Positions 46,011-57,800 of a stretch of DNA of 64,000 bases are shown here, one piece after another (positions within the stretch are counted from its first letter, which is position 1; the number at the start of each line of letters is the position of its first letter). The stretch lies in assembly GCA_024138025.1 (NCBI GenBank), contig JAMXBD010000815.1:496001-560000 (forward strand), in the 5' to 3' direction. This stretch comes from Combretum micranthum. Lineage: Eukaryota; Streptophyta; Magnoliopsida; Myrtales; Combretaceae. Both the position numbers and the translations under genes were made by a program. The notes under the pieces were generated by a model, which worked only from the letters and a program-made list of their open reading frames with translations, ran no database searches and had not been told where the DNA came from.

Positions 46011-46884
46011 CAACACATTTTAGTGAAAAATAACAATTATGCTATTTATTTGAAAAATAACACTATATTTACTTTATACATGCGGAAACAAGGATGGGAT
46101 GGTGGTTCATAAGTGTCAAGCCCTTCTAATTTTGCTCAAGTGAATGCCCTTCATAAGAGATTGAAACAGAATGAATCAAAGGTATGGCTGATATATCTTT
46201 TAGCATAAAAAGTTGAAAAATGAATCCATAGTTGCTAATCATTTTTTTTTTCTTTCTCACAATAAAATAAAGAAAGAAATGACAACAACATGCTACTCAT
46301 TTGAATATAATGTTAATCAAGAAAGTCAATGTAATCCCTCTATTATAAGCCCCATGGCTCTGGTTCATCCTGCTTGTATAAGGCATTTAGTATCACGTGA
46401 AGAGAGATCAGAAGGCGTCGGAGGCAATGCGGATCCTATTTCTTTTAGTACTACACAGCCAATACTTTCTTACAACAATTGCTATTGGAGGTACCTTTCA
46501 ACATCAGGTGAATCGTAAGAACCCAATCAATTTGAGACCAATGACTTGTGATTCGAAGTTACAAGACACCATTGCAAATGTCATGGGAAGTATGATGGAA
46601 CATGCTGTCATAAATCATTAAGAGAAGGTGTATCACTACAACGAGCCTTGCACAATGAATATTGATTTTTATGCAAAGTCCTTTTTTTTGTTTACTGTGT
46701 GTGTGGGAACATAATAAAGGATCTTATTTCTTGTTGTTTTGTGCAACAATACTAGCTAGTTAGATGGTGAAAAGGATCCATGTTCTTTTATTTTTTTCCC
46801 CTTTTTACCCTTTTTCTGCCTAATGAAATAGCAAGTTAGACAGTGAAACAGCTAAGAATGCACGTTTGATAGTCTAAATAGCAA
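46011..46884 (+). other. MULE region downstream of the transposase
   Basis: Two overlapping frames (46213-46518 and 46397-46621) have no domain; they may be the extreme 3' end of the MULE gene or an unrelated remnant. At 46825-46890 the word ATAGCAAGTTAGACA(A/G)TGAAA is repeated, just before the junction with the nested element. Confidence 0.4.
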
Positions 46885-47216
46885 GTTAGACAATGAAATA
46901 GCAATTTTCGTGCCCATGGACAAGACCACAATTGAAACTATTCTTTGATCAACTTGTACCAGTAAGTCGGTATACTCTCTAATAGCTTTGATATGCTTTC
47001 GTATTTCAGATGTATCTCTCTTATTCAGATTTCGATTGAGGTAATTCAAGATGCTATGAAAAAGCTTAGAGAAAGCTCTACAACTTTCATGTTTATATTC
47101 AAGCATTTTATTCATTCAAATTATTTGACTAATTAAGTGTAACTTAATACAATCGAGTGGTTAATTGTGCAACTAATTTCTTCATCAAAATTCACATTAA
47201 ACACATATGTTCAACA
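46885..47216 (-). repeat. 3' LTR (truncated) of the gag-only element
   Basis: It matches 50690-51110, starting at CAATTTT(C/T)TGTGCCCATGGA-like sequence and ending GTTCAACA. Its U5 side is missing, and it lacks about 100 bp, including an AC repeat, found in the other LTR. No clear PPT precedes it on the minus strand. Confidence 0.7.
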
Positions 47217-48267
47217 ATCTTGTCATTTTTGAAGAGAACAATTGTGCACAATTAATTACTCTCCAATTTAACACTCCTCCTCAGTTAAGTATCTAGGTTT
47301 TAAAAGAGTTTTCTCAATTAGGTTCAAAAACTTGATGGCTAATTCAAGGGAATTGCAAGTTAAACTTAATGGACGAACATGCACATATACACTATTCATG
47401 CATATTAATTGTGCATTCAACATTTCTCTTCGTTTAGATTCATAAGAAAGGAAAACTCAATATATGCCATGAATGGAGAAAAACACAAGTGACAAGTAGG
47501 TTTTAAAAAGGATTTTCAAACATATTTGAGACACTCAAACATATGTAAAAACACATATCATAAATCTGTGCAAATTTTGGCGAAAACTGCATGATATTAC
47601 TTCTCAAAGGTGCACAAATTTGTCCAATAGTCTTTTCTAAAAAATTTCTCCATTCAAACAAGTTTAAAAAGCAATATTAAACGTGTCTAAACATTGTTTA
47701 TGCCTTAAACACATGAAAATCTATTTTCATATATTCAAAACCAAATTTTAGCACAGATTAAGTTCAAAATATACACAAAAACAACATATCATCAAATGAT
47801 TAATGTTTAAGCACATCTAACACTTCAAGCAAGTTTGAAAAGATATAATTAACCATGTTGGAACTAAACAAACTCGCATATGATTAAACATTGCAAATTT
47901 GTGCACGTTTTAGTCATCAAAAGCATAAATTTTCCTCAAAAGCGTGTACAAATTTGTCCAAAAATACTTTCACTCAAATTCGAATATTCATACATGTTTG
48001 TTTAGATCTATTAAGTATGAAAAAACATGATTTAAGCTCCAATAACATGAAAAACCAATTTTATGCATTTAAAAACTCAATGTTTGGCTAAAAAAAAAAC
48101 TCAAATCATGCATAAAGTCATTTCCATCACCAAGAAAGCATAATTCAAGCACATCAACACATTGTATACATAAATATCAAGGGCACAAATCATTAAAATT
48201 AAGCAAGTTGAGATTATACCTTATTTGTACCCTTAATGCCCTTTTAAGGTACCTATAAAATCACAAA
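47217..48267 (-). repeat. Non-coding 3' region with about 335 bp tandem duplication
   Basis: Two diverged units start near 47560 and 47895. Both contain CTCAAA followed by TG(C/T)ACAAATTTGTCCAA and later AACATGAAAA(T/A)C. This is the space between gag and the 3' LTR. No frame with a domain is seen; the 66-codon plus-strand frame 47891-48091 is in the repeat and is not a gene. Confidence 0.5.
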
Positions 48268-49971
48268 TCACTTCTTTAGTATCCATTTTTGTTTGGGTCC
48301 TTTAAGGTTAGTCAAAGTAAGAATTTTCATTCTTGGTACCCAAAAAAACTTGCTTGTATCACTCAAATGTATACCTTTCCCTATTGCACAATTATGTGCA
48401 ATATAGCTAAATTTACCACAATAGTTACAAATACCGTAAGAAGCTTTTACAAATCGAGTTTTATGATTCTTGGAACTATTATTCTTATCATAACCAATGT
48501 CATGTTTATTAAAATTAACTTTTTGCTTTCCAAGAAAAGTAGTTAACCTCGTCTCACCTTTGGAGCAACTAGCTATGATTATATTTGTTTAATCCTAGTT
48601 AGCTTTCAAATTTTCATTTTCCTTTTAAAGCTTATTTTGCTCCTTCAAAATTTCATTATTACTATTACACACACAATCATCACTTTCATCATCACTACTT
48701 AAGTTTTTAACTTTAAGATAAGGCAAATCATTTTCAATTGTCAAATTTTCATTATTTTCCCTCAAATTATCATTCTTAGTTTTCAACTTTTCAATCTTTA
48801 ATTTCAAATATTGATTCTCTTCATACAACTTTTTATTTTCAGCCTTAATTTCTTCATACTAATTTGTAAACTCATCTAATTCATTCCCTACTTTCTTCAT
48901 TAAAGATTTTAATATGCTATTTTTTCTCCATTTTAATCAATTTACTACTACATACCTTATCATGTATTTTACAATTTTCATCATATGGTAGTTATGAAGA
49001 ATCAAAGTACACCTCATCATCTAAAGCCATTAGACAAACATCTTCATTCGAGTCGGATGAGTCTTCATCGCTCCATGTAACCACGTATACATTCTTCTTT
49101 TCTCTTTTGCTTTCTTTCTTTGCATTTGGGTAATATTGTTAAATATGTTCTGGTTGATTGCACTTGAAGCAAGTGATGGTCTTTCTTTTTTATTTGAGGA
49201 GCAACTTCATCTTTTTTCTTCATCTTCTTGTCCACCTTCAAGAACATGGTGAACTTCTTAGTGAGCTTATCTAACTCGTCATCTTCTTCACTTTCCTTCT
49301 CACTTGAGTTAGAGGCAGAGGCTTTTAATGCAAATTTCTTCTTGGTTGACTTCTCTTTATCGTTCTTAAATCATTTCATAAGTATTGAGGGTTCCAAGAA
49401 GTTGTTCCTTTGATAGTTGCTCAAATCTTGCACCTCTTCAATGGTGGTTTTTTTTTTTTTCGTCACACTCCTTGGAAAGGACCTAATAATTTTTAAGTTA
49501 ATCTCAACATTAGCATGTGTCTTGCTAAGAATTGACAGTTGATTCAAAATATGTATAAATCTATCATGCATTTTATCAATTGTCTCATTAGTTTTCATTT
49601 TGAAAATTTCAAATTCACCAAAAGAAAAAAAAACTAATTTTAGTATCTCTAACTTTACTTGTTCTTTTATATGTACTTTCTAAATTATCCCAAATTTGTT
49701 TAGTTAAAGTACATGTACAAATTTTATTAAAATCACTTTTATTTATACCTTAATATAATATATTCATTACAATTTCATTTAATTGTATCTTTTCTTTTTT
49801 CGCCTTAGTGTGATTAGATTCATCTTTGCCTTCTATAATAATAGGACCATTTTCGATTACACTCCACAAAGATATATTATGAGCTTTGATAAAAATCCTC
49901 ATTCCACATTTCCAATAAGCATAATTAGTACTAGTGAGGATATATGGTATATTAATTGCTTGTCCTTCCAT
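48268..49971 (-). pseudogene. Copia-type gag (UBN2, zinc knuckles), broken
   Basis: Minus-strand start at 49971 (MEGQAINIPYILTSTNYAYW). The UBN2 gag domain follows in pieces: WKCGMRIFIKAHNISLWSVI, MHDRFIHILNQLSILSKTHA (49598-49371), and ATIEEVQDLSNY-like sequence. A first knuckle near 49170 reads CFKCNQPEHI. An acidic segment ESDEDSS...CLMALDDEVYFDSS is at about 49065-48990. A coiled-coil-like Lys/Glu/Asn segment lies at 48828-48625 (LKIEKLKTKNDNLRENNENL). A second knuckle CNYCGKFSYIAHNC is near 48430-48390. It ends GPKQKWILKK with TGA at 48268-48270. Stops and shifts break it at several points. It stops where the protease would begin in an autonomous element. Confidence 0.85.
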
Positions 49972-50054
49972 GAAATTTAGTGTGTTACTAGCCAATTTAT
50001 GAACTCTAGAAGTGATTAAGCACTTTAAACTAGAGTCATAGCTTAAATACCAAT

Positions 50055-51110
50055 CGTAGAAAGTTAGTAACACTTAAGAAAAATTAGATTATGTCTAATA
50101 TTGATTTCTTTTCAAAACTAAAAGTCTAATTCATGTACAATAACAAATATAAAGAACAGGGAAAGGAAAACTTGTACTAGGATAAAACATAGTATTCAAT
50201 CCGCTCCTCAATTTCCACGGTCCATAACAATTGCCTTCCTTAATGGAGGACTTCACTCACTTTATTCAACACAAAACAATTTGCCTCAAATAGAGGACTT
50301 CAACACATCGATAAACAAATGCTTGGGTTAAGTTTTTATAATCGCAAACTCACTAGACTTAAATTAAGACTTCACCAACAAGCTCACGATAAACTATAGT
50401 ATAGTACTTTTACAAAGACAGCGATAACAAAACAAATAGCATTATACCAAATTTCTCACTCTCAAATAATACAAATTGTGATACAAGTTTTTTTGATGTT
50501 TACAATGATTTTACATATAAAAAATAAGTTTCGTCAACCACAAAAAAGTCTCTAAGAACTTTTAGCTATAAGCTCTCAAAATAAGCTAGTCGTTGCTCCT
50601 TAAAATAGTCACCAACAGTAGATTACAAAGTTGCAACAACTATTTTTTGCCTATCGACTCACTGGTATAAAGTCTTAGTGGCTAGCTAGTGCAATTTTTT
50701 GTACCTATGGACAACGCCACGGTTGAAACTGTTCATTGATCAACTTCTATCGACAAGCTGATACTCTTCCTAATAGCTTTGATATGCTTTTGTATTTTAA
50801 ACATATCTCTCTCATCTGGACTCTGATTAAGGTGATTCAAGATACTGCGAAAAAGCTTAGACAAAGCTCTATAACTTTTACATTTTGAGCTTTTAGAGAT
50901 TTCAAAGGAATCAAGGTTTCAAAAATGTGCATGAAACAACCTGCAAAATAGAACACAACAAAAACACAACACACACACACACACACAAACATTCAAGCAT
51001 TTTGTTTATTCAAATTGTTTGACTAATTAAGTGTAACTTAACACAATTGAGTGGTTAATTGTGCAACTAATTTCCTCATCAAAATTCACATTGAACACAC
51101 AAGTTCAACA
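50055..51110 (-). repeat. 5' LTR of the gag-only element
   Basis: About 1,056 bp on the minus strand, from TGTTGAACTTGTG at 51110 to CTACG at 50055, where the degenerate PBS starts. An (AC)n microsatellite lies at about 50966-50988. The R/U5 part carries GTGAAGTCCTCCATTAAGG and GTGAAGTC-type repeats. Its start matches the LTR-end fragments at 37929-38293. Confidence 0.7.
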
Positions 51111-51877
51111 TCATGCTATTACTGACTCTAATTTTCCCTATTTTCTCTTCGCATAGTTTAGCCAAATTAAGTATATTATAGATTAATTATTCAATTATCT
51201 TGTATTTTCCCAAATGAATTAAGCTAAAACCCAAAAATATTTTATTGAAAATAAAATAATACAAGACCATATTTTAGAACATTAGCAATAGCAAGACATT
51301 GTATGGTGAAGATACTATCAACTTAGCAAAACTTTACTAATACCATAAAAATGAATTTTCTTTCAAAAAACGAGACAATCAAATAACTATGACTAAATAT
51401 CACTTACCTTGAATTTTTTCATTTGGTTAGTTGGTTAGGGTTTTTGATTGAGAATTCAATTTAGGACTTCATACAGCATCCATGGATTAGGGTTTGCGTA
51501 TATTAAAATTGTAAGTTTGAGTTTTGATGTTTCATAAAGGGCCAAGGACTAAGATTCGGTGTGCTAGGGTTTGGTTTTTGTAAATGAATATTAGAAGACT
51601 AGTGATGGGTGATAATGAGAAAATAGGTCAGGTTGTTGATTTACAATTAAAGTTCGGCTACTAGAATAAAAATGGTGCAAATTTACCATGTTGGCCAAAA
51701 TAATAAAGTTGACATGACAGCTAATTCTTTTTAAACATTAGAAAAAAAAAAATAACACATAGGTAAAGGCTCATAAAGGGAATGGACCTCATAGGTACTT
51801 TAAGAGTAATTGTTGATTTTTCAAAAAAGTGAGAACCTATATAATTTCAAAAAAGTGCATGTCCATGTGATTTACCA
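51111..51877 (-). repeat. MULE 3' subterminal region and TIR
   Basis: 51111-51734 is non-coding MULE sequence with TTAGGGTTT-type words (51434-51570). 51735-51876 is the inverse of 43202-43345 and forms the right TIR; the 9 bp target duplication follows at 51878-51886. Confidence 0.8.
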
Positions 51878-51886
51878 TTTGTTTTA

Positions 51887-54721
51887 TCATGAAAAGGGTG
51901 AGCCTATTGCCTCTATTTCAATTCAATCATCTTGCGAATGAACCTAGAATGCACCGATTGCTAAGGTTTAATTTGGCAATTAATTTAACATCTTGCTGTT
52001 TCGGGCCCTTTTTTTTTCCTTTAAACTAAAAGTCAAATACCACACTGGACTGTACTTTCTTTAGACAATCTGTTGTTTGTTTTACTCCATGAGATGTGTT
52101 TCATTTTCTTTTCATTGTAAATGAAATATTAATGTTTTAACTGATTGAATAGTTTCACATGCCAAGAGAAATAATATATCCTTATGATTAATGGATAAGC
52201 ATCCATCCACCTTTGAGAAGCTATTTTCATATATTTTTATTTTAATTCTAATGGCTTGGACTACATATAATTATGATTGATGTTTTAATATCACTATTCT
52301 TTCCTTTGGGAAAAAAAAGTCATAATAAATAATAATAATAAAAAAAATTGTATTTTTCTCAACTTATCGAATATATATAATTATTTGTCCGAACGTCTTC
52401 GTCTACGATATCTTCCTTTATGTATATATAAGTATTAAAGTGCCGTTACATCAGTATTGATAATTAAAAAGATATACAACAAAAAAAACATAATTAAAAG
52501 AATTTTTTTTTTAAAGAAGCATAGGTCCATTCACAAAAATTATTTGCAGCAGAGAAATTAATAGGTGTGTTTGGAATATCTTTTGTATTGTATTTATGTC
52601 ATATTTATATCTGTAACTTATCTATATTATATTTTTATCATATATATATTGTACTTTTTTGGTTTGTTTATGATTGATTTTTTTATGAATATTTACTTTT
52701 TAATAAATATTTATTTAAAATAATAAAAATATAATATCAAAATAAGGAGATTATTTTGAAAGAAATGGATCCTGGACAGTAATGTACTGCCGTACCATTT
52801 AAGAACGGCAAATTAAGTGGAAAAAGGACAGACCAATAAAAAATAGCCTTACGTTTCAAGGCTCCCACCCTTTTGTAGCTGTTCTGTTCCTGTTGGCCGT
52901 TTGCCGGTTGGTAACATTTCTCTTTCAAAACCAATTGCCTCCTTTAATTCCTGAAAGATATCAAGAGCAGGGTAAATTTTGTGAAATTTGGTTCTATATT
53001 TTTAATATTTATTAGAATTTGGTTAAATAATTTATTAAAACAAGTTATTGTTTAAATTATTTTAATTTATATATGGAAACAAAGATCGTAAATTAATTAT
53101 ATGTTCTTATGAGTTTGTAATTGTCTGTATATTTTTAGAAAAATTTTATCATTCTGTTATTAATTTTAACGGAACCGGTCTTGTTAGTATTCAACAGATT
53201 ATCATACCTAACCATATCGAATCATTAAAATAGTTAATATTCCACAAAAGTTTAATTGGATATCAGAATTTTGAAGTTTTAATTTAATATCCAAATAAAG
53301 ATTGCATAACTTTTTTTTACTGTTTCACTTACAATGTTCATTATGTTTCCTATTGTAGAAGAAATACACCTATCAATATTAAATAGTGTTAGATGTATTA
53401 GTAAAAATTTAATTATATATTGACAATTCTATGTCTACAAATAGAACAAATGATATTAAGGAGGTAGTAAAAATAATTACAAAAAAAATTGATTGAGTAT
53501 TAAATTGATCACTTCAAACTTTGAAAACCAAATTAAATTTTTATGTAAAGTTTAAGTATATTTAACGTTTACCCTTTCAAATAAAATTGATATTAAAGTT
53601 TTCTAGGGATATAAGATTTTATAAAAATCGAACATTACATGCAAAAAATTATTTACGATCGAATTTATTATATATAAATAATTTTGTTTTTTATTTTTTA
53701 AATAATATATCAATTAAAAATCTAAACTTAACTTTCAATGAATTAATACATAACTTTCTTTTAAATTTTAAATAATATATCACTTAAGAAAAACAAAATA
53801 TTAATTTTTAATAAATTAATGAGTGAATAAACACTAAAGTGAATTAAAATTAAAGTATAAATATCAAATTGAAACTATAATCATTAAATCTCTAAAATTT
53901 AAAGTTGATACATTAATTGTCGAAAATAAAAAATACATATGCTTCTACCATTTGATGCCTTTGCCTCAAATTTAATATTATAATTTATAAGGTTTCCACG
54001 TTTTGTTTAGACCAATTTTATTGGAGTTGTTTGGTACGAAAACCTATTCTAAGCAATCCAATTATGACTTACTTAACCAATAAAGTGGATTTCTATTTAC
54101 TTAGATTTGGTGGGTTACTTTAAGTAACTTAAAAAGCGAGTTGCTGTATTTTTTATGGAATTTTTTATACTTTTGATGTTAGTTGTATATAACTTTTGTA
54201 ATATAGGACTCATAAAAATTAAAAAAATCATATTAAATAATTTTTTAAGTAATTCAAAGATAAATTTTTTTATAAAATAGTTATTTAGGATGTTGATGCA
54301 GCATGTTAAATATCATACTAAAAAAACTTATTGTCAAAAGATGATTTCACTGTGGTGCTGATGATAGATGGCCGGGCTACTTTTACTGTTTACTCTCCGG
54401 TTAGCATATGATGGCACTAATATGGACCATGGAGGAAGACATTGTAAACGTTAAAAAATAAAAAGAAAAACAAAACACCAACCTTTTTTTAAATCTTCTC
54501 TCTTCCCACATTTTTGTTTTTTAAATTCATCCAACACAACATTGCATTACAGTTGCCAGACAGTATGATGAATTACCCAAAAAGGGAGCACTTTCACAAT
54601 TTAATTAATCTATCTAGATTTTCATTATTTAATTTTCTCAAAAAAGCTTTTGAACTCTGAAACCGACAGTCCACCTGATTTTAAGGCTGTAAAAATTCAA
54701 TCCGTTTCAATTTCCGATCAA
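51887..54721. other. Intergenic region upstream of the GT14 gene
   Basis: 52565-52740 carries the AT-rich MITE-like wording seen at 12680 and 39560. 52740-52950 is more GC-balanced with no supported gene. 53220-53600 repeats the foldback vocabulary of 3252-3510. 54350-54480 is again less AT-rich and may hold distal promoter sequence. No frame with a domain is visible. Confidence 0.4.
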
Positions 54722-54734
54722 TATAAAACCCTAA
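54722..54734 (+). promoter_or_regulatory. TATA box and telo-box of the GT14 gene
   Basis: TATAAAA at 54722-54728 overlaps AAACCCTAA (54726-54734), a telo-box, a motif common near plant start sites of growth-related genes. The ATG is at 54819, which puts the predicted transcription start near 54755 and gives a leader of about 65 bases without upstream ATG. Function is inferred from motif and position only. Confidence 0.5.
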
Positions 54735-54818
54735 CTCTATCCCTAATTTTACCTCCAAAAGCCTCAAATCCTTTCCTTAAAAAGAAAAAAACACGCGCGC
54801 ACAAACAAAACATTCTCA

Positions 54819-57800
54819 ATGAAACAACATCACACACACACGCTCCACTTCCTATACAAAAAATGGTCTAAACCCATCATTTTAATCTCATCAGTCGCTC
54901 TCCTTTTCACCCTCTTACTAGCCCTAACCCGCTCTAAACCCCAATCGAACCCCGATTCGTTTCGATTATCATCGGAAGCTGCTTCGGGTTTCGTTGGCCC
55001 CGTGAAGCTTCCGAAACTTGCTTACTTGCTGTTCGGCACCAAAGGGGATGGTGTGCGATTGAAGCGGCTGCTTCAAGCAGTGTACCATCCGAGGAATTAC
55101 TATGTAATGCATTTGGATCTCGAAGCACCGGAGAGTGAGAGAGTTGAATTGGCTAAGTATGTTAAGTCAGAGGGTGTGATGAGGGAGTTTAGGAATGTAA
55201 TGGTGATCGGGAATGCTGATTTGGTAACTTATAAAGGTCCCACGATGATCGCGAGCACGCTTCATGCCGTCGCGGTTTTGTTGAAGCAGAAGAAGGATTG
55301 GGATTGGTTTATTAATCTCAGTGCTTCGGATTATCCCCTCGTATCGCAGGATGGTGAGTGTGGTTATTTTTTTCGCATTTTGTTTTTCCTACGTTGTTGG
55401 TTAGTATTACGAGTTTTGTGTTTATTTAGGTTCATTGCTTTTTATAGTATGTGTTGGGAGTGCTAAAATGAAGTCTTTGTGGTGTGGATTTGTTTTAATT
55501 TGTGAACTATGGTTGGGGCATATCTCAAGGTTATCTCTTGATGAGTTGGTTATGATTAGTTAGATGCTTAGCGCCAAGAATTAGCTGTTGATGGAAAAGA
55601 AACGATGTTTGTGCCCCGATCTTCCAAAATGTGCTTTTACCTCGTAAATCTTTTTAGAAAAGTATGTTTTGATTCACTGTTTTGCTAAAGCTTCTAAATT
55701 GTTGCTGAAATATCAATATTTTGGGAGCTTTATTCATGGCCATGGAGGTAAATACTAAACACACATTTGTGGAAGTTTTTGGAGGTAAAATTGCCTCTTA
55801 AGAGTTTCGGTGTACGTGTACCTATTCTTGCTCAGTAAGATTTGATGTGAAACTGTAGTTTGTCAGAAATGAAGCATTAATTTGAAGATTGGTTCTTGTG
55901 TAATAATTGCTTCTTCCATAAGCATTCTCTTTTGTTGAATAAGGTGGCTTTAAATTCCCCTAGAGATGCTGATATTACACCTTGAGGCCTTTAATTATTA
56001 AGGTGTTCTAAGGATACACATTCATATTCCTTATTTTTTATAAATTTTCCAAATTGATGGAATTTCATGTAATAATTGTTAATAAATTGGAAAAAGAGAG
56101 AGAGAGAGAGAGAGAACGTTCTTAATATTTGCCATTTCCTTGGAAAATATGGTAATGAGATGCAAGAGAGATACTTGAATGCAGAGTAGAAAAAAGACAA
56201 CATTATTAAATGTTAAAAGATGCCATCATAAGCCAAGGTGATGTGGGATTTTGGTACCCCGTAGTTTCCAAAGTAGGTGCTACAGCATAGTTGCTTGATT
56301 GTTGTGAATGAGGGATGTGTAATCTATATAATATTGATAAGGACTAAGGACTTAAAGTATCTTGTTGGCTTTGAAAGTTGAATTTATTTGTAGGTAAGGA
56401 GTTTTCAATTTCTAATATATTTACTTTCCGGAATAAACTATGAATTCAAGTTACATGTTTAAATGTTCTATTTTATAGCTTATTATTATGTTTGATAATA
56501 ATTCTTGTTTATTTGATGAAATAGGAAATGCATAATTGAATAATGATGAAAAATGCAAGTAGCTGAAAATGGATTTGAATTTATTTATTTTTACTTCTTT
56601 GATTTGTTTTGGAATAAACCACTGCATCAATTTGAGCAGACTATGTCTAGCATTTAACCTTTATCCAAATCTTGAATTAGAGTCGAGTCAATTACCCTGA
56701 TTATTTTTGCTGTTGGTCGGATTTCTCTTGTACCTTTTCAAGTTTCACAATTGTATGAAAATTGTTAGGAGTGAGGTTGTAATCAGCTGACCTGGCAAAG
56801 TGATCCACTTGCAATTTATATAGCATGGGAGAAACTGCCTTTTTGCTATTTGTGGCAACCAACTCATTGCCTTCTCCTTATAAATTTTTCACACACAAAG
56901 GGACATTTCCTTAAATGGAATATGAAGAATAAGACTTAGAAATAATGCAAAGGATTAGTTATAGGAAAAAATATCTCAAAAAGAATATCATAACCTCTGA
57001 ACCAGCAAAGTGCATGGGGATTTAAATATTAAATGTCAACACAACAATATCATAGTTTTGGAGATGTAAAAACCTAAGAAAAATGATTCTTGACATACAA
57101 AGTAATTGAAGAGATTCATTTTGCAAAACTAAAAAAAGAAAAAAATCATGTGAGAAGGGAAAATAAGGAAGGGAAGAGTATGCTAGAAGTCCTCTATGTT
57201 TGGGCAAGAAGGCCTTTTGGACCTCTAGTTAATTGAGCCATTAAAGTCCTAAAGTCTTTGTGAAAATTTAATCCTGTCCCTTATATTTTAAGTGGATTTT
57301 TTCTAATCCTTCACGTTCATATTGTTTTATCAACTAAGTATCTCTTTTAGTATTTCATATTGTATATGAAATACTTACATGATATGATAATATAAACACA
57401 AAGGACATAATTGACTTAATTAAATTTTGGCATAATCATAGAGGACTTATTGATATTGTCGCATATAGAGAAGACATTCAATGTAATTGTCCCAAACTCA
57501 TGGGACTGGCTTAGTGAATAAGGTCTGAGAAATCTTCTGACAATTTGCATGAGATCGTGGTTCAAATCCTACTAAGACTTTTGGTGCTACCTATGTAGTG
57601 TAAGCTACACTTGACCTGTGCATGTGTGATAGATTGTATTCGGTTAAGTTATGGCCTGAGGCCTCTGTTTCTTAAAAGAAAAATTGATTGGTCTTTGCTT
57701 TTTTGGAAATTTCAACTCTATTTACCCATGTCTTAACGTTTTCTTCATTTTACATCAAATCATATTGATGTGCAAGTTTGAAAAGAAATGCAATGCCACT

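Larger units (their letters stand above)
46885..51110 (-). mobile_element. Gag-only Copia-type element (TR-GAG-like), nested in the MULE
   Basis: Direct repeats 46885-47216 and 50055-51110 are the LTRs (minus-strand start TGTTGAAC in both). The upstream LTR on the minus strand is about 1,056 bp; the downstream one is truncated to about 330 bp. A degenerate PBS (TTGGTATTTAAGC) follows the 5' LTR at about 50054-50042. The only coding remnant is a gag (49971-48268). After its stop there is about 1 kb of non-coding sequence and then the 3' LTR, with no room for protease, integrase, RT or RNase H. Known: plant TR-GAG elements have LTRs and gag only and depend on other elements. Inferred: this is a decayed one, rather than a full element with pol deleted. 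Confidence 0.75.
43201..51877 (+). mobile_element. Mutator-like element (MULE) with nested Copia-type insertion
   Basis: The ends form terminal inverted repeats of about 145 bp (43202-43345 and 51735-51876), starting GGTAAAT(T/C)ACATGG and sharing AAATTA, TCTCACTTTTTT-like and TTATGAGC words, roughly 75% identical. The 9 bp TTTGTTTTA flanks both sides exactly (43192-43200 and 51878-51886), the target duplication size of Mutator elements. Inside is a broken MURA-type transposase (43470-46010). A gag-only Copia-type element (46885-51110) sits in the 3' half. Without it the element would be about 4.45 kb, a normal MULE length. Confidence 0.9.

Noticed and set aside
48625..48828. Independent small coiled-coil gene
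   Set aside because: It is the Lys/Glu/Asn-rich segment between the two zinc knuckles of the gag pseudogene, in the expected order.
57507..57569. Box A and box B in GT14 intron 1 as a tRNA gene
   Set aside because: Stem positions do not pair as a cloverleaf and the unit continues into a SINE-like body with an A-rich end.
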